This document shows positions 43,277 through 51,244 of a DNA stretch of 64,000 nucleotides, piece after piece. The notes below the pieces were generated by a model, which saw only the letters and a list, made by a program, of their open reading frames with translations, searched no databases and was not told where the DNA came from. How positions within the stretch are numbered: the first letter of the stretch is position 1; every line of letters begins with the position of its first letter. A program made the position numbers and the translations under genes. The DNA is from Paenibacillus tianjinensis (lineage in GTDB: Bacteria > Bacillota > Bacilli > Paenibacillales > Paenibacillaceae): assembly GCF_017086365.1 (NCBI RefSeq), contig NZ_CP070969.1:2728001-2792000 (forward strand), in the 5' to 3' direction.

Positions 43277-44029
43277 ATGATGTTCAGGATAAACGTTGCT
43301 TGTATTTGGATCGCCGCGGTAATTCTGCTGCTTGGCGGTTGTACGGCAGCACAGGATTCAGGAGATGGGCCCGAAGCAGCCCTGATCTTGGCTAACCCGA
43401 ATGATGTCCGTCATTTTTTAGCTGATGAAGCTATCGCTAATGGAGATATTTATCTGGAGGATAATAAAGTCCATATCAATGTAGTCGGTCTAGGCAGAGA
43501 GGTGGCAGAACGTTTTGCCGGAAAGTTCACCCCAACCAGCTATGTTCTTCATAATGTAACCTACACTGCCGGTGAGCTGGAGTCGGCATATACTCAGCTG
43601 TCCGATCGGGAACTGTTTAGCCAGCTTAATTTGTACGGTTTGTGGGTTGATGTTAAGCGGAATAAGATTTGGATTTCTGTACCGGATGATTCTTTAGCCT
43701 CTGCCCGAAAAGTACTGGAACAGCAAATAGAACCCGGTATGCTATCTTATGAGGTTCGTGAGCTCGGGGAGCCGCATGTGACCGGAACCATTGTTCAGCT
43801 TGAAGCAGATCCGGTGAAGCGGATTCTGATCCTGGAGCCGGGCAAAGAGGAACCGACCTACTGGTTCTCTTTAAATCAGCGCTCGGAGCTGTATAATGCT
43901 CAGGGACAAAAGGCGGCGTGGAAGGATCTGAAGCAAGGGCAGCAGGTCCACCTTTGGAGTACCGGTATGGTTGAGGACTCCCTTCCTGCACAGGCGACGC
44001 TGCGGCGGCTTGAGCTGATAACGAAATAG
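43277..44029 (+). CDS. lipoprotein with DUF3221-like C-terminal part
   Basis: 250 residues. The signal peptide ends in the lipobox LLGGC (Cys22), so the protein is anchored to the outer face of the membrane. The middle part (about 50-160) is an alpha-beta region without recognised motifs. The C-terminal 90 residues (VTGTIVQLEADPVKRILIL to GQQVHLWSTGMVEDSLPAQATLRRLEL) resemble DUF3221, a small OB-like fold of Bacillus lipoproteins such as YobA. ATG 43277 with GGGGGAG upstream; a second ATG follows directly. Function unknown; it interrupts a set of sugar-catabolism genes. Confidence 0.78.
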   Translation: MMFRINVACIWIAAVILLLGGCTAAQDSGDGPEAALILANPNDVRHFLADEAIANGDIYLEDNKVHINVVGLGREVAERFAGKFTPTSYVLHNVTYTAGELESAYTQLSDRELFSQLNLYGLWVDVKRNKIWISVPDDSLASARKVLEQQIEPGMLSYEVRELGEPHVTGTIVQLEADPVKRILILEPGKEEPTYWFSLNQRSELYNAQGQKAAWKDLKQGQQVHLWSTGMVEDSLPAQATLRRLELITK

Positions 44030-44043
44030 TGTCATAGACGCAG

Positions 44044-44080
44044 AAGAGCACCGTTCACTTGCCGTGAAGGGTGCTCTTTT
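44044..44080. terminator. bidirectional terminator
   Basis: AAGAGCACCGTTCAC pairs with GTGAAGGGTGCTCTTTT. It lies between the lipoprotein gene and the convergent AraC gene. Confidence 0.88.
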
Positions 44081-44088
44081 GCTGGAAT

Positions 44089-44994
44089 TTAACGCCTGGC
44101 TCCGGATGGTGTAAGCCCTTTATATTGTTTGTAGAGCTTCGTGAAATAATTGGGATTGTCACAGCCCACCTTACCGGCTATTTCGGTCACCGAATAATCC
44201 GTCTCCAGCAGCAGCCGCTCAGCTTCATTAACCCGGCACAAGTTCACATAGTCGATAAAAGTGCGGCCGGTCAGTTTTTTGAATGTTTTACAGAAATGGT
44301 AGGGATTCAGATTCACAAACTTGGCAGCAAATTCAATGCTGATTTTCTCGTCGATATGGCTTTCCAGATATTCCAGCAGCGGTTTGAACCGCTCCCTGCT
44401 CTGGGAGTAACGTTCGTTCTGATGCCTGTCACTCATCTGCTGCGGCGGGAAGGCGCGGGCCAGCAGAGTGAAGAATAAATGCAGCTGATTCTTAACGACA
44501 AGCTGAAAAGCCGGGCCCTGCTGGATCACTTCAGAAATAACGGATTCCAGCAGATGGAAATACGCGGAACAAGCGGAGTGGTGATCGGCCGGTTTTACCG
44601 GGAACTGATACCGGTTATTTAAATAAGGAGCCACATACTGCTCATGCTGCGAGTCCTGATTTCGGTCTTTAAACAGGGAGGCATGGAATACGATGGAGAC
44701 GTAAGCGATATCTCCTTGTGTCAGGCTATATCCGACGTGCAGCCCACCGGAAGGCACGATAATTACGTCTCCCGGTGCCGCGTAATAGGGCTTGCTGTCC
44801 ACATGAAAGATAGCGCTTCCCTTTTGCATTACTATAATCTCGAAATGCTCGTGCCAGTGCATGAACAGGATATTCTGTTCTGCTTGGGCCTCTTTGCATT
44901 CATTGAAAAAAAGCCGGAAGGGGTAAGTTTTCTCTTCAAGCTCGGGGTATTCCATAAGCTCCTTCGGATAGGTCACTTTATCATCCACTCCCAC
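44089..44994 (-). CDS. AraC-family regulator with cupin sensor domain
   Basis: 301 residues. The N-terminal cupin (HWHEHFEIIVMQKGSAIFHVD, then PGDVIIVPSGGLHVGYSL) probably binds a sugar. The C-terminal two-HTH domain reads ISIEFAAKFVNLNPYHFCKTFKKLTGRTFIDYVNLCRVNEAERLLLETDYSVTEIAGKVGCDNPNYFTKLYKQYKG. It is divergent from the isomerase/dehydrogenase pair at 45.1-47.1 kb, the probable target. The start is uncertain: GTG 44994 has a weak site; a later ATG (residue 14) has AAGGAG, but only three bases away. Confidence 0.88.
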   Translation of the reverse strand: MGVDDKVTYPKELMEYPELEEKTYPFRLFFNECKEAQAEQNILFMHWHEHFEIIVMQKGSAIFHVDSKPYYAAPGDVIIVPSGGLHVGYSLTQGDIAYVSIVFHASLFKDRNQDSQHEQYVAPYLNNRYQFPVKPADHHSACSAYFHLLESVISEVIQQGPAFQLVVKNQLHLFFTLLARAFPPQQMSDRHQNERYSQSRERFKPLLEYLESHIDEKISIEFAAKFVNLNPYHFCKTFKKLTGRTFIDYVNLCRVNEAERLLLETDYSVTEIAGKVGCDNPNYFTKLYKQYKGLTPSGARR

Positions 44995-45100
44995 AAGATT
45001 CTGCTAAAATTGCACAAGATAAGAAGAGTTTTCAATTGAGATCAGCTATATACTTGGATTATTAAATTTAATATAAACCAATATTGGAGTGGTATACAAG

Positions 45101-45988
45101 ATGGAAGAAGCATTGAGAATCGGTACTCTGGTCGGCGGCGGTGATGCAGTAAGAGTCATTCCGCAAATTGTTAAACACGGCTTCGAATCCTTCAGCTTGA
45201 CCTTCTGGCAGACTACAGGGGAGACCAATCTGGCGGAAACCGCTGCCCGGGTACGTGAACTGGCCGCTGAGCATCATTTTGTGATCTCTGCAGTTGGTGT
45301 ATTCGGGAATCCGTTAACAGGTAAGGGTGACAACGCCGACACTTTGGCCAGCTGGGAACGGCTGATCGATCACGCCCATTTGTTCGGCACTGATATCGTA
45401 AACGGTTTCACGGGACGTCTGACGGACTGCTCTATTGATGAGTCCATACCTAAGTTCGCGGAAGTATTCGGAGAACTATCCAGAAGAGCCGCTGATAAAG
45501 GAGTCAGAATCGCCTTTGAAAACTGCTCCATGGGCGGGAACTGGCAAACCGGAGATTGGAATATCGCTCACAATCCAACAGCCTGGGAAAAGATGTTCAA
45601 TGCTGTTCCTGCGGATAATCTGGGGCTGGAGTGGGAACCGTGCCACCAAATGGTAGCGCTCATTGATCCGATTCCGCAGCTGCGGAAATGGACTGACAAA
45701 GTATTCCATGTACATGGCAAGGATGCCACGATTGCCTGGGATATTGTCAAAGAGTACGGCATCCATGGTCCAAAAGAGTATGTATGGCATCGTACACCAG
45801 GTTTTGGAGACACCAATTGGACAGATGTTATCAGTATTCTTCGTCAAGCCGGATACAAAGGTACCATCGACATTGAAGGCTGGCACGATCCGGTCTACCG
45901 TGATGAGCTTGAAATGACCGGCCAGGTCCATGCACTGAATTATTTAAAAACCTGCAGGGGCGGAAGCTTTGTGCCTAATCCGAGATAA
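45101..45988 (+). CDS. sugar phosphate isomerase/epimerase (TIM barrel, AP-endonuclease-2 fold)
   Basis: 295 residues of the xylose-isomerase-like TIM-barrel family. Metal-ligand motifs are visible: IAFENCSMGG (Glu), LGLEWEPCHQMV (Glu/His), FHVHGKD (His) and TIDIEGWHDP (Glu/His). Relatives act as inosose dehydratases, hydroxypyruvate or ketose epimerases. ATG 45101 is used; GGAGTGG lies upstream. It begins an operon with the Gfo/Idh/MocA gene 22 bases later, divergent from an AraC regulator; the pair suggests oxidation-isomerisation of a cyclitol or sugar. Confidence 0.88.
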   Translation: MEEALRIGTLVGGGDAVRVIPQIVKHGFESFSLTFWQTTGETNLAETAARVRELAAEHHFVISAVGVFGNPLTGKGDNADTLASWERLIDHAHLFGTDIVNGFTGRLTDCSIDESIPKFAEVFGELSRRAADKGVRIAFENCSMGGNWQTGDWNIAHNPTAWEKMFNAVPADNLGLEWEPCHQMVALIDPIPQLRKWTDKVFHVHGKDATIAWDIVKEYGIHGPKEYVWHRTPGFGDTNWTDVISILRQAGYKGTIDIEGWHDPVYRDELEMTGQVHALNYLKTCRGGSFVPNPR

Positions 45989-46010
45989 AGAAGATGGGGG
46001 AGAATAAATA

Positions 46011-47084
46011 ATGACAGCAGAGTACCGTGTAGCCCTAGCCGGCTGCGGAGGGATGGCGAATGAGTGGCTTGGCTATGTCTTGAAGCGGCAGGATGCCGAG
46101 ATTGTCGCACTGGTGGATATCCGCCTGGAATCGGCTGAAAATATGGCGGTTAAGCATGGGCTTACTGTTCCGGTTTTTACCGATATCAAACAAGCTATTG
46201 AACAGACCGGTGCGAATCTGGTATTTGATGTGACCGTTCCATCAAGCCACTTCAACATAGCCAGCACGTCACTTGAACTGGGCTGCAATGTGTTCAGTGA
46301 GAAGCCTCTGGCTGAAACGCTGGAGCAGTGTACTGAGATCGTTGCAATCGCTGAACGTACCGGCCGCTCCCATGCCGTAATGCAGAACCGCCGGTATGAT
46401 CCGCGTATCCGCGCCCTGCGGGAGCAGATTGAATCCGGGACGATTGGCCGGATAGGCTATGTCGGGGCGAGCTTTTTCCTGGCACCGCATTTCGGAGGAT
46501 TCCGTGATGCGATGGACAGTCCGCTGCTCCTGGATATGGCGATTCATACCTTCGACCAGGCCCGGTTCATCAGCGGAGCGGATCCGGTTACTGTATACTG
46601 CCAGGAATTTAATCCACCAGGGTCGTGGTATGCCGGCAATGCGGCAGCTGTCTGTATTTTTGAAATGTCAGACGGTTCAGTATTCAGTTATCAAGGCTCA
46701 TGGTGCGCCGAAGGTGCGCCTACCTCTTGGGAATCTTCGTGGCGGATTCAGGGTGAGAAGGGAGCCATCATTTGGGATGGACTAGGCATGCCATATGCAG
46801 AAGTCATGGATACAAGTGATGCCGCAGGCAAGTTCATCAATAATTATGTACGGGTGGAGGGAAGAGCAGCTAACATGGAGGAGACGTTCCATCATGGCTG
46901 CCTTCAGGAAATGTTCCTGTCTCTCAGCGAGCAGCGCTCTGCCGAAACGGATTGCCGGGATAATATCTACAGTATGGCGATGGTGTTCGGAGCTCTGGAG
47001 AGTGCCCGGACCGGCCGCAAGCTGGAAATTTCCGAATTGATGAACCGTTCCAGACAACCGTTGAAGCAGGAGACTCCGCTTTAA
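46011..47084 (+). CDS. Gfo/Idh/MocA-family oxidoreductase
   Basis: 357 residues. Rossmann motif VALAGCGGMANEWLGY, SEKPLAETLEQ with the catalytic Lys (about residue 95), NRRYDPRIRALREQ, and the sugar-binding LLDMAIHTFDQARFISGADP with the Asp-His pair. The C-terminal sheet includes GSVFSYQGSWCAEG. ATG 46011 with GGGGGAG upstream. It follows the isomerase gene closely and is in the same operon. It differs from the 42.1 kb protein enough that the two are probably successive or alternative dehydrogenases, not recent duplicates. Confidence 0.9.
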   Translation: MTAEYRVALAGCGGMANEWLGYVLKRQDAEIVALVDIRLESAENMAVKHGLTVPVFTDIKQAIEQTGANLVFDVTVPSSHFNIASTSLELGCNVFSEKPLAETLEQCTEIVAIAERTGRSHAVMQNRRYDPRIRALREQIESGTIGRIGYVGASFFLAPHFGGFRDAMDSPLLLDMAIHTFDQARFISGADPVTVYCQEFNPPGSWYAGNAAAVCIFEMSDGSVFSYQGSWCAEGAPTSWESSWRIQGEKGAIIWDGLGMPYAEVMDTSDAAGKFINNYVRVEGRAANMEETFHHGCLQEMFLSLSEQRSAETDCRDNIYSMAMVFGALESARTGRKLEISELMNRSRQPLKQETPL

Positions 47085-47130
47085 AGCTCCCTAGAGAAAG
47101 GGAAGCTCAATGCATTCTTTCGAACCTGAA

Positions 47131-47178
47131 AAAGCATCCCCAATCCGTCAGAATCTGCGGGTCGGGGATCCTTTTTTA
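47131..47178 (+). terminator. rho-independent terminator
   Basis: ATCCCCAATCCG pairs with CGGGTCGGGGAT (two mismatched bases) and is followed by CCTTTTTTA. An A-run on the left may also serve the minus-strand DUF1657 gene. Confidence 0.75.
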
Positions 47179-47191
47179 TCTATACTACATA

Positions 47192-47398
47192 CTAGAAACC
47201 TTTATATTGCGGTTCCTCTTGTTCAAGCTGTGTAACACGGCCTTCGACCTGCTGAACAATCTGCTGTGTCTGCTCAGCAGCGTTTGTAAACAGGGTTTTA
47301 GCTTCTTCGTTTTGGGTTTCCATGGCGAACTGCTCCAGACTTGCTTGTGCGCTTTTTAAAGAAGACAGGCATGTCTTCACTTGTGAGGCAACAGTCAT
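47192..47398 (-). CDS. DUF1657 spore-associated protein
   Basis: 68 residues of the DUF1657 family: VKTCLSSLKSAQASLEQFAMETQNEEAKTLFTNAAEQTQQIV, two helices of ferritin-like spacing. In Bacillus such genes sit in forespore-expressed clusters such as spoVA2mob, with DUF421 and SpoVA proteins. AGGAGG lies upstream of the ATG at 47398. A SigG/SigF-like promoter precedes it. The neighbouring DUF421 protein carries the same domain at its C-terminus, so the two could interact. Function unknown. Confidence 0.9.
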   Translation of the reverse strand: MTVASQVKTCLSSLKSAQASLEQFAMETQNEEAKTLFTNAAEQTQQIVQQVEGRVTQLEQEEPQYKGF

Positions 47399-47438
47399 CT
47401 CTTATATCCTCCTAATCGTTGGGTAAATGATCGTTTTC

Positions 47439-47469
47439 TAGTATCTGACTACTTGCGTGATGTCATTCA
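47439..47469 (-). promoter_or_regulatory. SigG/SigF-type forespore promoter (candidate) for DUF1657
   Basis: Reading the minus strand: TGAATG, 18-bp spacer, GATACTA, compared with the SigG consensus GHATR, 17-18 bp, CATWHTA. Only the first base of the -10 differs. It lies about 40 bases upstream of the ATG at 47398. Confidence 0.6.
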
Positions 47470-47608
47470 GGTAACAATTACCAGTCATGTTATAGGTCTC
47501 TTCGGCATCGTGATGCAAGAAATAATTGCTAGTCTAAGCCCGCCTTTTTTGACAAATAATGTTGGTACGATCGGTGGAATGCATTATGAATCAGATGGAG
47601 GGTTTAAG

Positions 47609-48469
47609 ATGCCGGAATGGCTTGAGGTGATCATAAGAACATTATTTGCTGTTGTTGGGTTATTCTTTTTGACAAAACTGCTTGGTAAAAGACAGGTTTC
47701 GCAGCTATCCTTTTTCGAGTATATAACAGGTATTACTCTAGGGAGCATCGCGGCTTATATTTCACTGGATACCGATAAAACTTGGCATTTGGGCGTGATC
47801 GCACTGGCTGTCTGGGTTGCATGTTCATATGGTATCGAGTTTCTTCAGATCAAGAGCAAGAAAGCCCGGGATTTCATTGATTTCAAATCGACGGTGCTGA
47901 TCAAGGACGGAAAGATTCTTGAAGAAAATATGAAAAAGGAAAAGCTGTCGACGGATGAGCTGCTGGAGGAGCTGCGGAAGAAGGATGTCTTCAAAGTGGC
48001 AGATGTCGAATTTGCCATTATGGAATCGGATGGTGCGATTAATGTGCTGCTTACCCGCGAGAATCAGCCGCTGACTCCCAAGCATCTGGGGATCAAGGTA
48101 GCACCCGAGCAGGAGACACAGACGGTTATCATGGACGGGAAAATCCTGGACGAGCCGCTCGATACCCTGAACCTGTCCCGAGGATGGCTGAATGGTGAGC
48201 TTGAAAAGCAGGGGCTTACTGTTGAGAATGTCTTTCTCGGTCAGGTTGATTCTTACGGGGAGCTGACTGTAGATTTATATGCAGATAGTGTACAGCTTCA
48301 GCCGCCTCAGGATAAACCGCAGCTCTATGCGCTATTAAAAAAATGTGAAGCTGATCTTGAACTATTCAGTCTATCCACCAAAAATCAGGACGCAAAGCAG
48401 TTGTACGAGGATTGCTCGGGTAAGCTCCAGAAGCTGCTGCAATCCTTAAAGCCTTTTATCCAGAATTGA
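47609..48469 (+). CDS. DUF421 (YetF-like) membrane protein with fused DUF1657 domain
   Basis: 286 residues. Three hydrophobic segments at the N-terminus (about 5-25, 35-55, 60-80), then the DUF421 cytoplasmic domain with FKSTVLIKDGKILEENMKKEKLSTDELLEELRKKDVF and LGQVDSYGELTVDLY. The last 50 residues (LLKKCEADLELFSLSTKNQDAKQLYEDCSGKLQKLL) match DUF1657: the LE-F-T-N-AK pattern is shared with the small protein at 47.2 kb. Fusions of this sort are known from the spoVA2mob operon of Bacillus. ATG 47609 is six bases after GGAGGG; the frame is open 150 bases further upstream without a good site. Probably a spore membrane protein. Confidence 0.85.
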   Translation: MPEWLEVIIRTLFAVVGLFFLTKLLGKRQVSQLSFFEYITGITLGSIAAYISLDTDKTWHLGVIALAVWVACSYGIEFLQIKSKKARDFIDFKSTVLIKDGKILEENMKKEKLSTDELLEELRKKDVFKVADVEFAIMESDGAINVLLTRENQPLTPKHLGIKVAPEQETQTVIMDGKILDEPLDTLNLSRGWLNGELEKQGLTVENVFLGQVDSYGELTVDLYADSVQLQPPQDKPQLYALLKKCEADLELFSLSTKNQDAKQLYEDCSGKLQKLLQSLKPFIQN

Positions 48470-48498
48470 GCAAGTAAAAACAGGCCAACAAAAGCTTT

Positions 48499-48528
48499 AG
48501 GGGACCGGCTGCAGAGCTGGTCCTCTTT
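48499..48528 (+). terminator. rho-independent terminator
   Basis: GGGGACCGGCT pairs with AGCTGGTCCTC around GCAG, followed by a short T-run. Confidence 0.7.
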
Positions 48529-48552
48529 GCTATCTCTATGCTGCGGTTCGGC

Positions 48553-48581
48553 GTATATTTCCAATATGTCTTGGCAAACTA
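48553..48581 (+). promoter_or_regulatory. SigG-type promoter (candidate) for the gerA operon
   Basis: GTATA (a GHATR match), 17-bp spacer, CAAACTA (six of seven against CATWHTA). It lies 38 bases upstream of the GTG at 48620. Germinant receptor operons are SigG-dependent in Bacillus. Confidence 0.6.
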
Positions 48582-48619
48582 AGTCAGATTCTCCAGCATT
48601 CCTGAAGGAGGTAAGTCGA

Positions 48620-50068
48620 GTGACTAAGAGCATACTTGAAGGGATACAGGAGCAGCTTGCCGGCTGCAGCGATGCGGTATACCAATCAATCAATATCTAT
48701 GGTCATTCCTGCGTGCTGATTTATATCCCCTCCATTGTGGATACGCTCAGTCTTCAGGAATTCGTCTCGACACCGCTGAAATCGGAGGCGAATTCGGAGC
48801 CGGATTGGCCGCGTTTTCTGGAGCGTCTGGATCATGGCACTGCCTTTGCCATTCCTTATATTAAGGTATATGACTTGGACAGAGCGGTAGAGCTGGCAGT
48901 CAGCGGGAATGCGGTGCTCTATATCGAAGGATTACCTTATCTTTATTATTTCGAGATCACCCATTACCAGAAAAGAGCGGTAACAGAATCGCAGAATGAA
49001 CTGGTTGTTATCGGGCCGCAGGAAGCTTTCATTGAAGATGTTGCCACGAATCTCTCACTATTGCGCCATAAAATCAAACATGCTGATTTGAAGACAAAAC
49101 ACTTCTCCATCGGAAAATATACGAAGACTGATGTATATCTGGTATACATTGAAGGTCTGTACAAACCGGAAATACTGACTGAAATCGAAGGCGTATTACA
49201 AGGCCTCAGTGTAGACGGATCGCTAGGGGTCAGTTATCTGGCAGAACATATGAAGCAGGGTCATTTCTCACCGTTCCCCGTATTTCAATATACGGAGCGT
49301 CCCGACTCCGTCGCTGCTTCGCTTATGGAAGGCCGCGTGGGTATACTTCAGGACGGGACTCCGTCCGCATTGCTTACGCCAGTAACCTTTTTCTCGCTGC
49401 TTCAGTCTTCGGAGGACTATTATCAGAGCTTTTATGCCGGCAGCTGGATCCGGCTCGTCCGTTTCTTTTTTTCGCTGATTTCGCTGCTGCTTCCGGCATT
49501 GTATGTGTCTATAACCACTTTTCACCCGCAGATTATTCCTTCGGACCTCCTGCTTACGATCGCATCTGCCAGGGAGAATATCCCTTTTTCCGCCTTGACA
49601 GAGGCGCTTATTATGGAGCTTACCTTTGAAGCGCTTAGAGAAGCCGGCACCCGTATTCCCAAACCTGTGGGGCAGACGGTCTCCATCATAGGCGGGATTG
49701 TCATTGGACAGGCAGCAGTTCAGGCCGGTATTGTTTCCGCACCTATGGTCATTGTCGTCTCTATAACCGGGATAGCCTCGTATATTATTCCTCATTTGGA
49801 GCTGGGTCTGACCTTCAGACTGCTACGATTTTTACTGCTTGTACTTGGAGGCACAATGGGGCTGCTTGGAGTTATCGTCGCCGTTTTCGTTATTTATGGG
49901 CATTTGGCGCATCTCCGTTCCTTTGGTACCCCTTATCTGCAACCTGTCGCGCCGCTTATTTTTGAGGATTGGAAAGACACCTTACTGCGTGTACCGAACC
50001 CGTTCATGACCAAACGGAGCACTGCGTTTACCGATCAAAAGAATGACAGGAGGCAGAAAAAGCAATGA
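48620..50068 (+). CDS. spore germination protein, GerA family A subunit
   Basis: 482 residues, the A subunit of a nutrient germinant receptor in the spore inner membrane. A large hydrophilic N-terminal domain (about 1-250) is followed by five or six membrane segments (ISLLLPALYVSITTF, IIGGIVIGQAAVQAGIV, PMVIVVSITGIASYIIP, LLRFLLLVLGGTMGLLG). Signature pieces include EGRVGILQDGTPSALLTP and ENIPFSALTEALIMELTFEALREAG. GTG 48620 is preferred over the upstream ATG (48527) because GAAGGAGG lies eight bases before it. Its stop overlaps the next start (ATGA at 50065), so expression is coupled. Confidence 0.94.
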   Translation: MTKSILEGIQEQLAGCSDAVYQSINIYGHSCVLIYIPSIVDTLSLQEFVSTPLKSEANSEPDWPRFLERLDHGTAFAIPYIKVYDLDRAVELAVSGNAVLYIEGLPYLYYFEITHYQKRAVTESQNELVVIGPQEAFIEDVATNLSLLRHKIKHADLKTKHFSIGKYTKTDVYLVYIEGLYKPEILTEIEGVLQGLSVDGSLGVSYLAEHMKQGHFSPFPVFQYTERPDSVAASLMEGRVGILQDGTPSALLTPVTFFSLLQSSEDYYQSFYAGSWIRLVRFFFSLISLLLPALYVSITTFHPQIIPSDLLLTIASARENIPFSALTEALIMELTFEALREAGTRIPKPVGQTVSIIGGIVIGQAAVQAGIVSAPMVIVVSITGIASYIIPHLELGLTFRLLRFLLLVLGGTMGLLGVIVAVFVIYGHLAHLRSFGTPYLQPVAPLIFEDWKDTLLRVPNPFMTKRSTAFTDQKNDRRQKKQ

Positions 50069-51222
50069 AACCGTTCAAGCTTGGGGTCGTTCTCCTGATG
50101 CTCCTCAATCTGACCGGCTGCTGGTCCAAAATCGAATTGGATCAATTAACGTTTATTTTCGGCATGTACATTGATGCCGGGAAGGAACCCGGAACTGTAG
50201 AGGTTTCCATCAATGCCCCGCTGCCCAATCGTCTGATGTCCAGCACACCAGCAGGGAACCCGCAGGGGAAAAGCTACTCCCTGGTAACTAAAACTGCATC
50301 AACCATAACAGATGCCATCATCCTGATTCAGAAAGACCTGTCCAGACGCCTGGACATTTCACATATTAAAGTCATAGTCATCGGAAAGGAATATGCCGCA
50401 CGGGGTATTTATGAATTGTTGGAATGGAGCAAACGGCAGCCGGAACTCCCAATAGGAACCTATGTTATGGCCGCTCCCGGCAAAGCGAAGGAAATTGCCG
50501 GATTATCAGCGATCTTTGAACAATTGCCTGATCAGGTATTGAGGAATTTTTCTGAGCTTAATCTGACATATGCTACAACGATCAGAAATTGTCTGCAGGC
50601 GGAGGCAAACAACATGGGTTATGCGATGAATTATTTGTCTTTTGGGGAGAACCCGGATGAGATGGAGCAGGGGAAACCGGTACAATGGGCAGGAGTACAG
50701 GGTGTCATGTTGTTCAATAAAATGAAAATGAAGGATACTTTCGGCGGTGCGGACAGCAGGGCGCTTTCGTGGGCAGCCGGTGATTTGTCCGGTCATTTAG
50801 CGCTGCCTATGTATACGGTGAAGTGGAAGGAAGACAGTAAAGGGAAAGCTAGTGCGCTTTTTTATTCCAATTCAGTGTCACATTCCGTAAAAATGACAGG
50901 GGAAGGTCCAGTATTTTTTATCAAATTGAAGGGCAAAGCGAGCATTACATTATTTAGGGATAATGGCGCTGTGAATGCTATTGATCATAGTGGAACTATT
51001 AAGCGAAACCTCGAGGAAAGGGTCACTGCCGATGTAAGCAGGGCCATCCGTAAAACACAGGAGGCTGGAGCAGATGTCCTGCAGCTTGGGATGCTGCTCG
51101 AATGGAATTATCCCAAAGAGTGGCGAAAGCTAAAGGAAAAGTGGGACGACTATTATGCCAAGGAAGCAGAGATTAGGGTAACTGCGGATTTTAGTATCGA
51201 TGATTTTGGGGCAAGTAAATAG
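50065..51222 (+). CDS. spore germination lipoprotein, GerC (Ger(x)C) family
   Basis: 385 residues. The signal peptide ends in the lipobox LTGC (Cys19), followed by the WSKIELDQLTFIFGMYID motif seen in nearly all GerC proteins. The three-domain C subunit is anchored to the outer face of the spore inner membrane and is needed for receptor function. Second gene of the operon; the ATG overlaps the A-subunit stop, and the B subunit begins 22 bases after its own stop. Confidence 0.93.
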   Translation: MKPFKLGVVLLMLLNLTGCWSKIELDQLTFIFGMYIDAGKEPGTVEVSINAPLPNRLMSSTPAGNPQGKSYSLVTKTASTITDAIILIQKDLSRRLDISHIKVIVIGKEYAARGIYELLEWSKRQPELPIGTYVMAAPGKAKEIAGLSAIFEQLPDQVLRNFSELNLTYATTIRNCLQAEANNMGYAMNYLSFGENPDEMEQGKPVQWAGVQGVMLFNKMKMKDTFGGADSRALSWAAGDLSGHLALPMYTVKWKEDSKGKASALFYSNSVSHSVKMTGEGPVFFIKLKGKASITLFRDNGAVNAIDHSGTIKRNLEERVTADVSRAIRKTQEAGADVLQLGMLLEWNYPKEWRKLKEKWDDYYAKEAEIRVTADFSIDDFGASK

Positions 51223-51244
51223 CGAAATGACGAAAGGAGACACT

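Noticed and set aside
47486..47492. SigG -10 (CATGTTA) on the plus strand for the DUF421 gene
   Set aside because: No acceptable GHATR box at 17-18 bases; the promoter for that gene is not recognised.
49268..49795. Minus-strand 175-codon frame under the gerA A subunit
   Set aside because: Low-complexity Arg/Asn/Gly composition antisense to a clear gene; no start signal.
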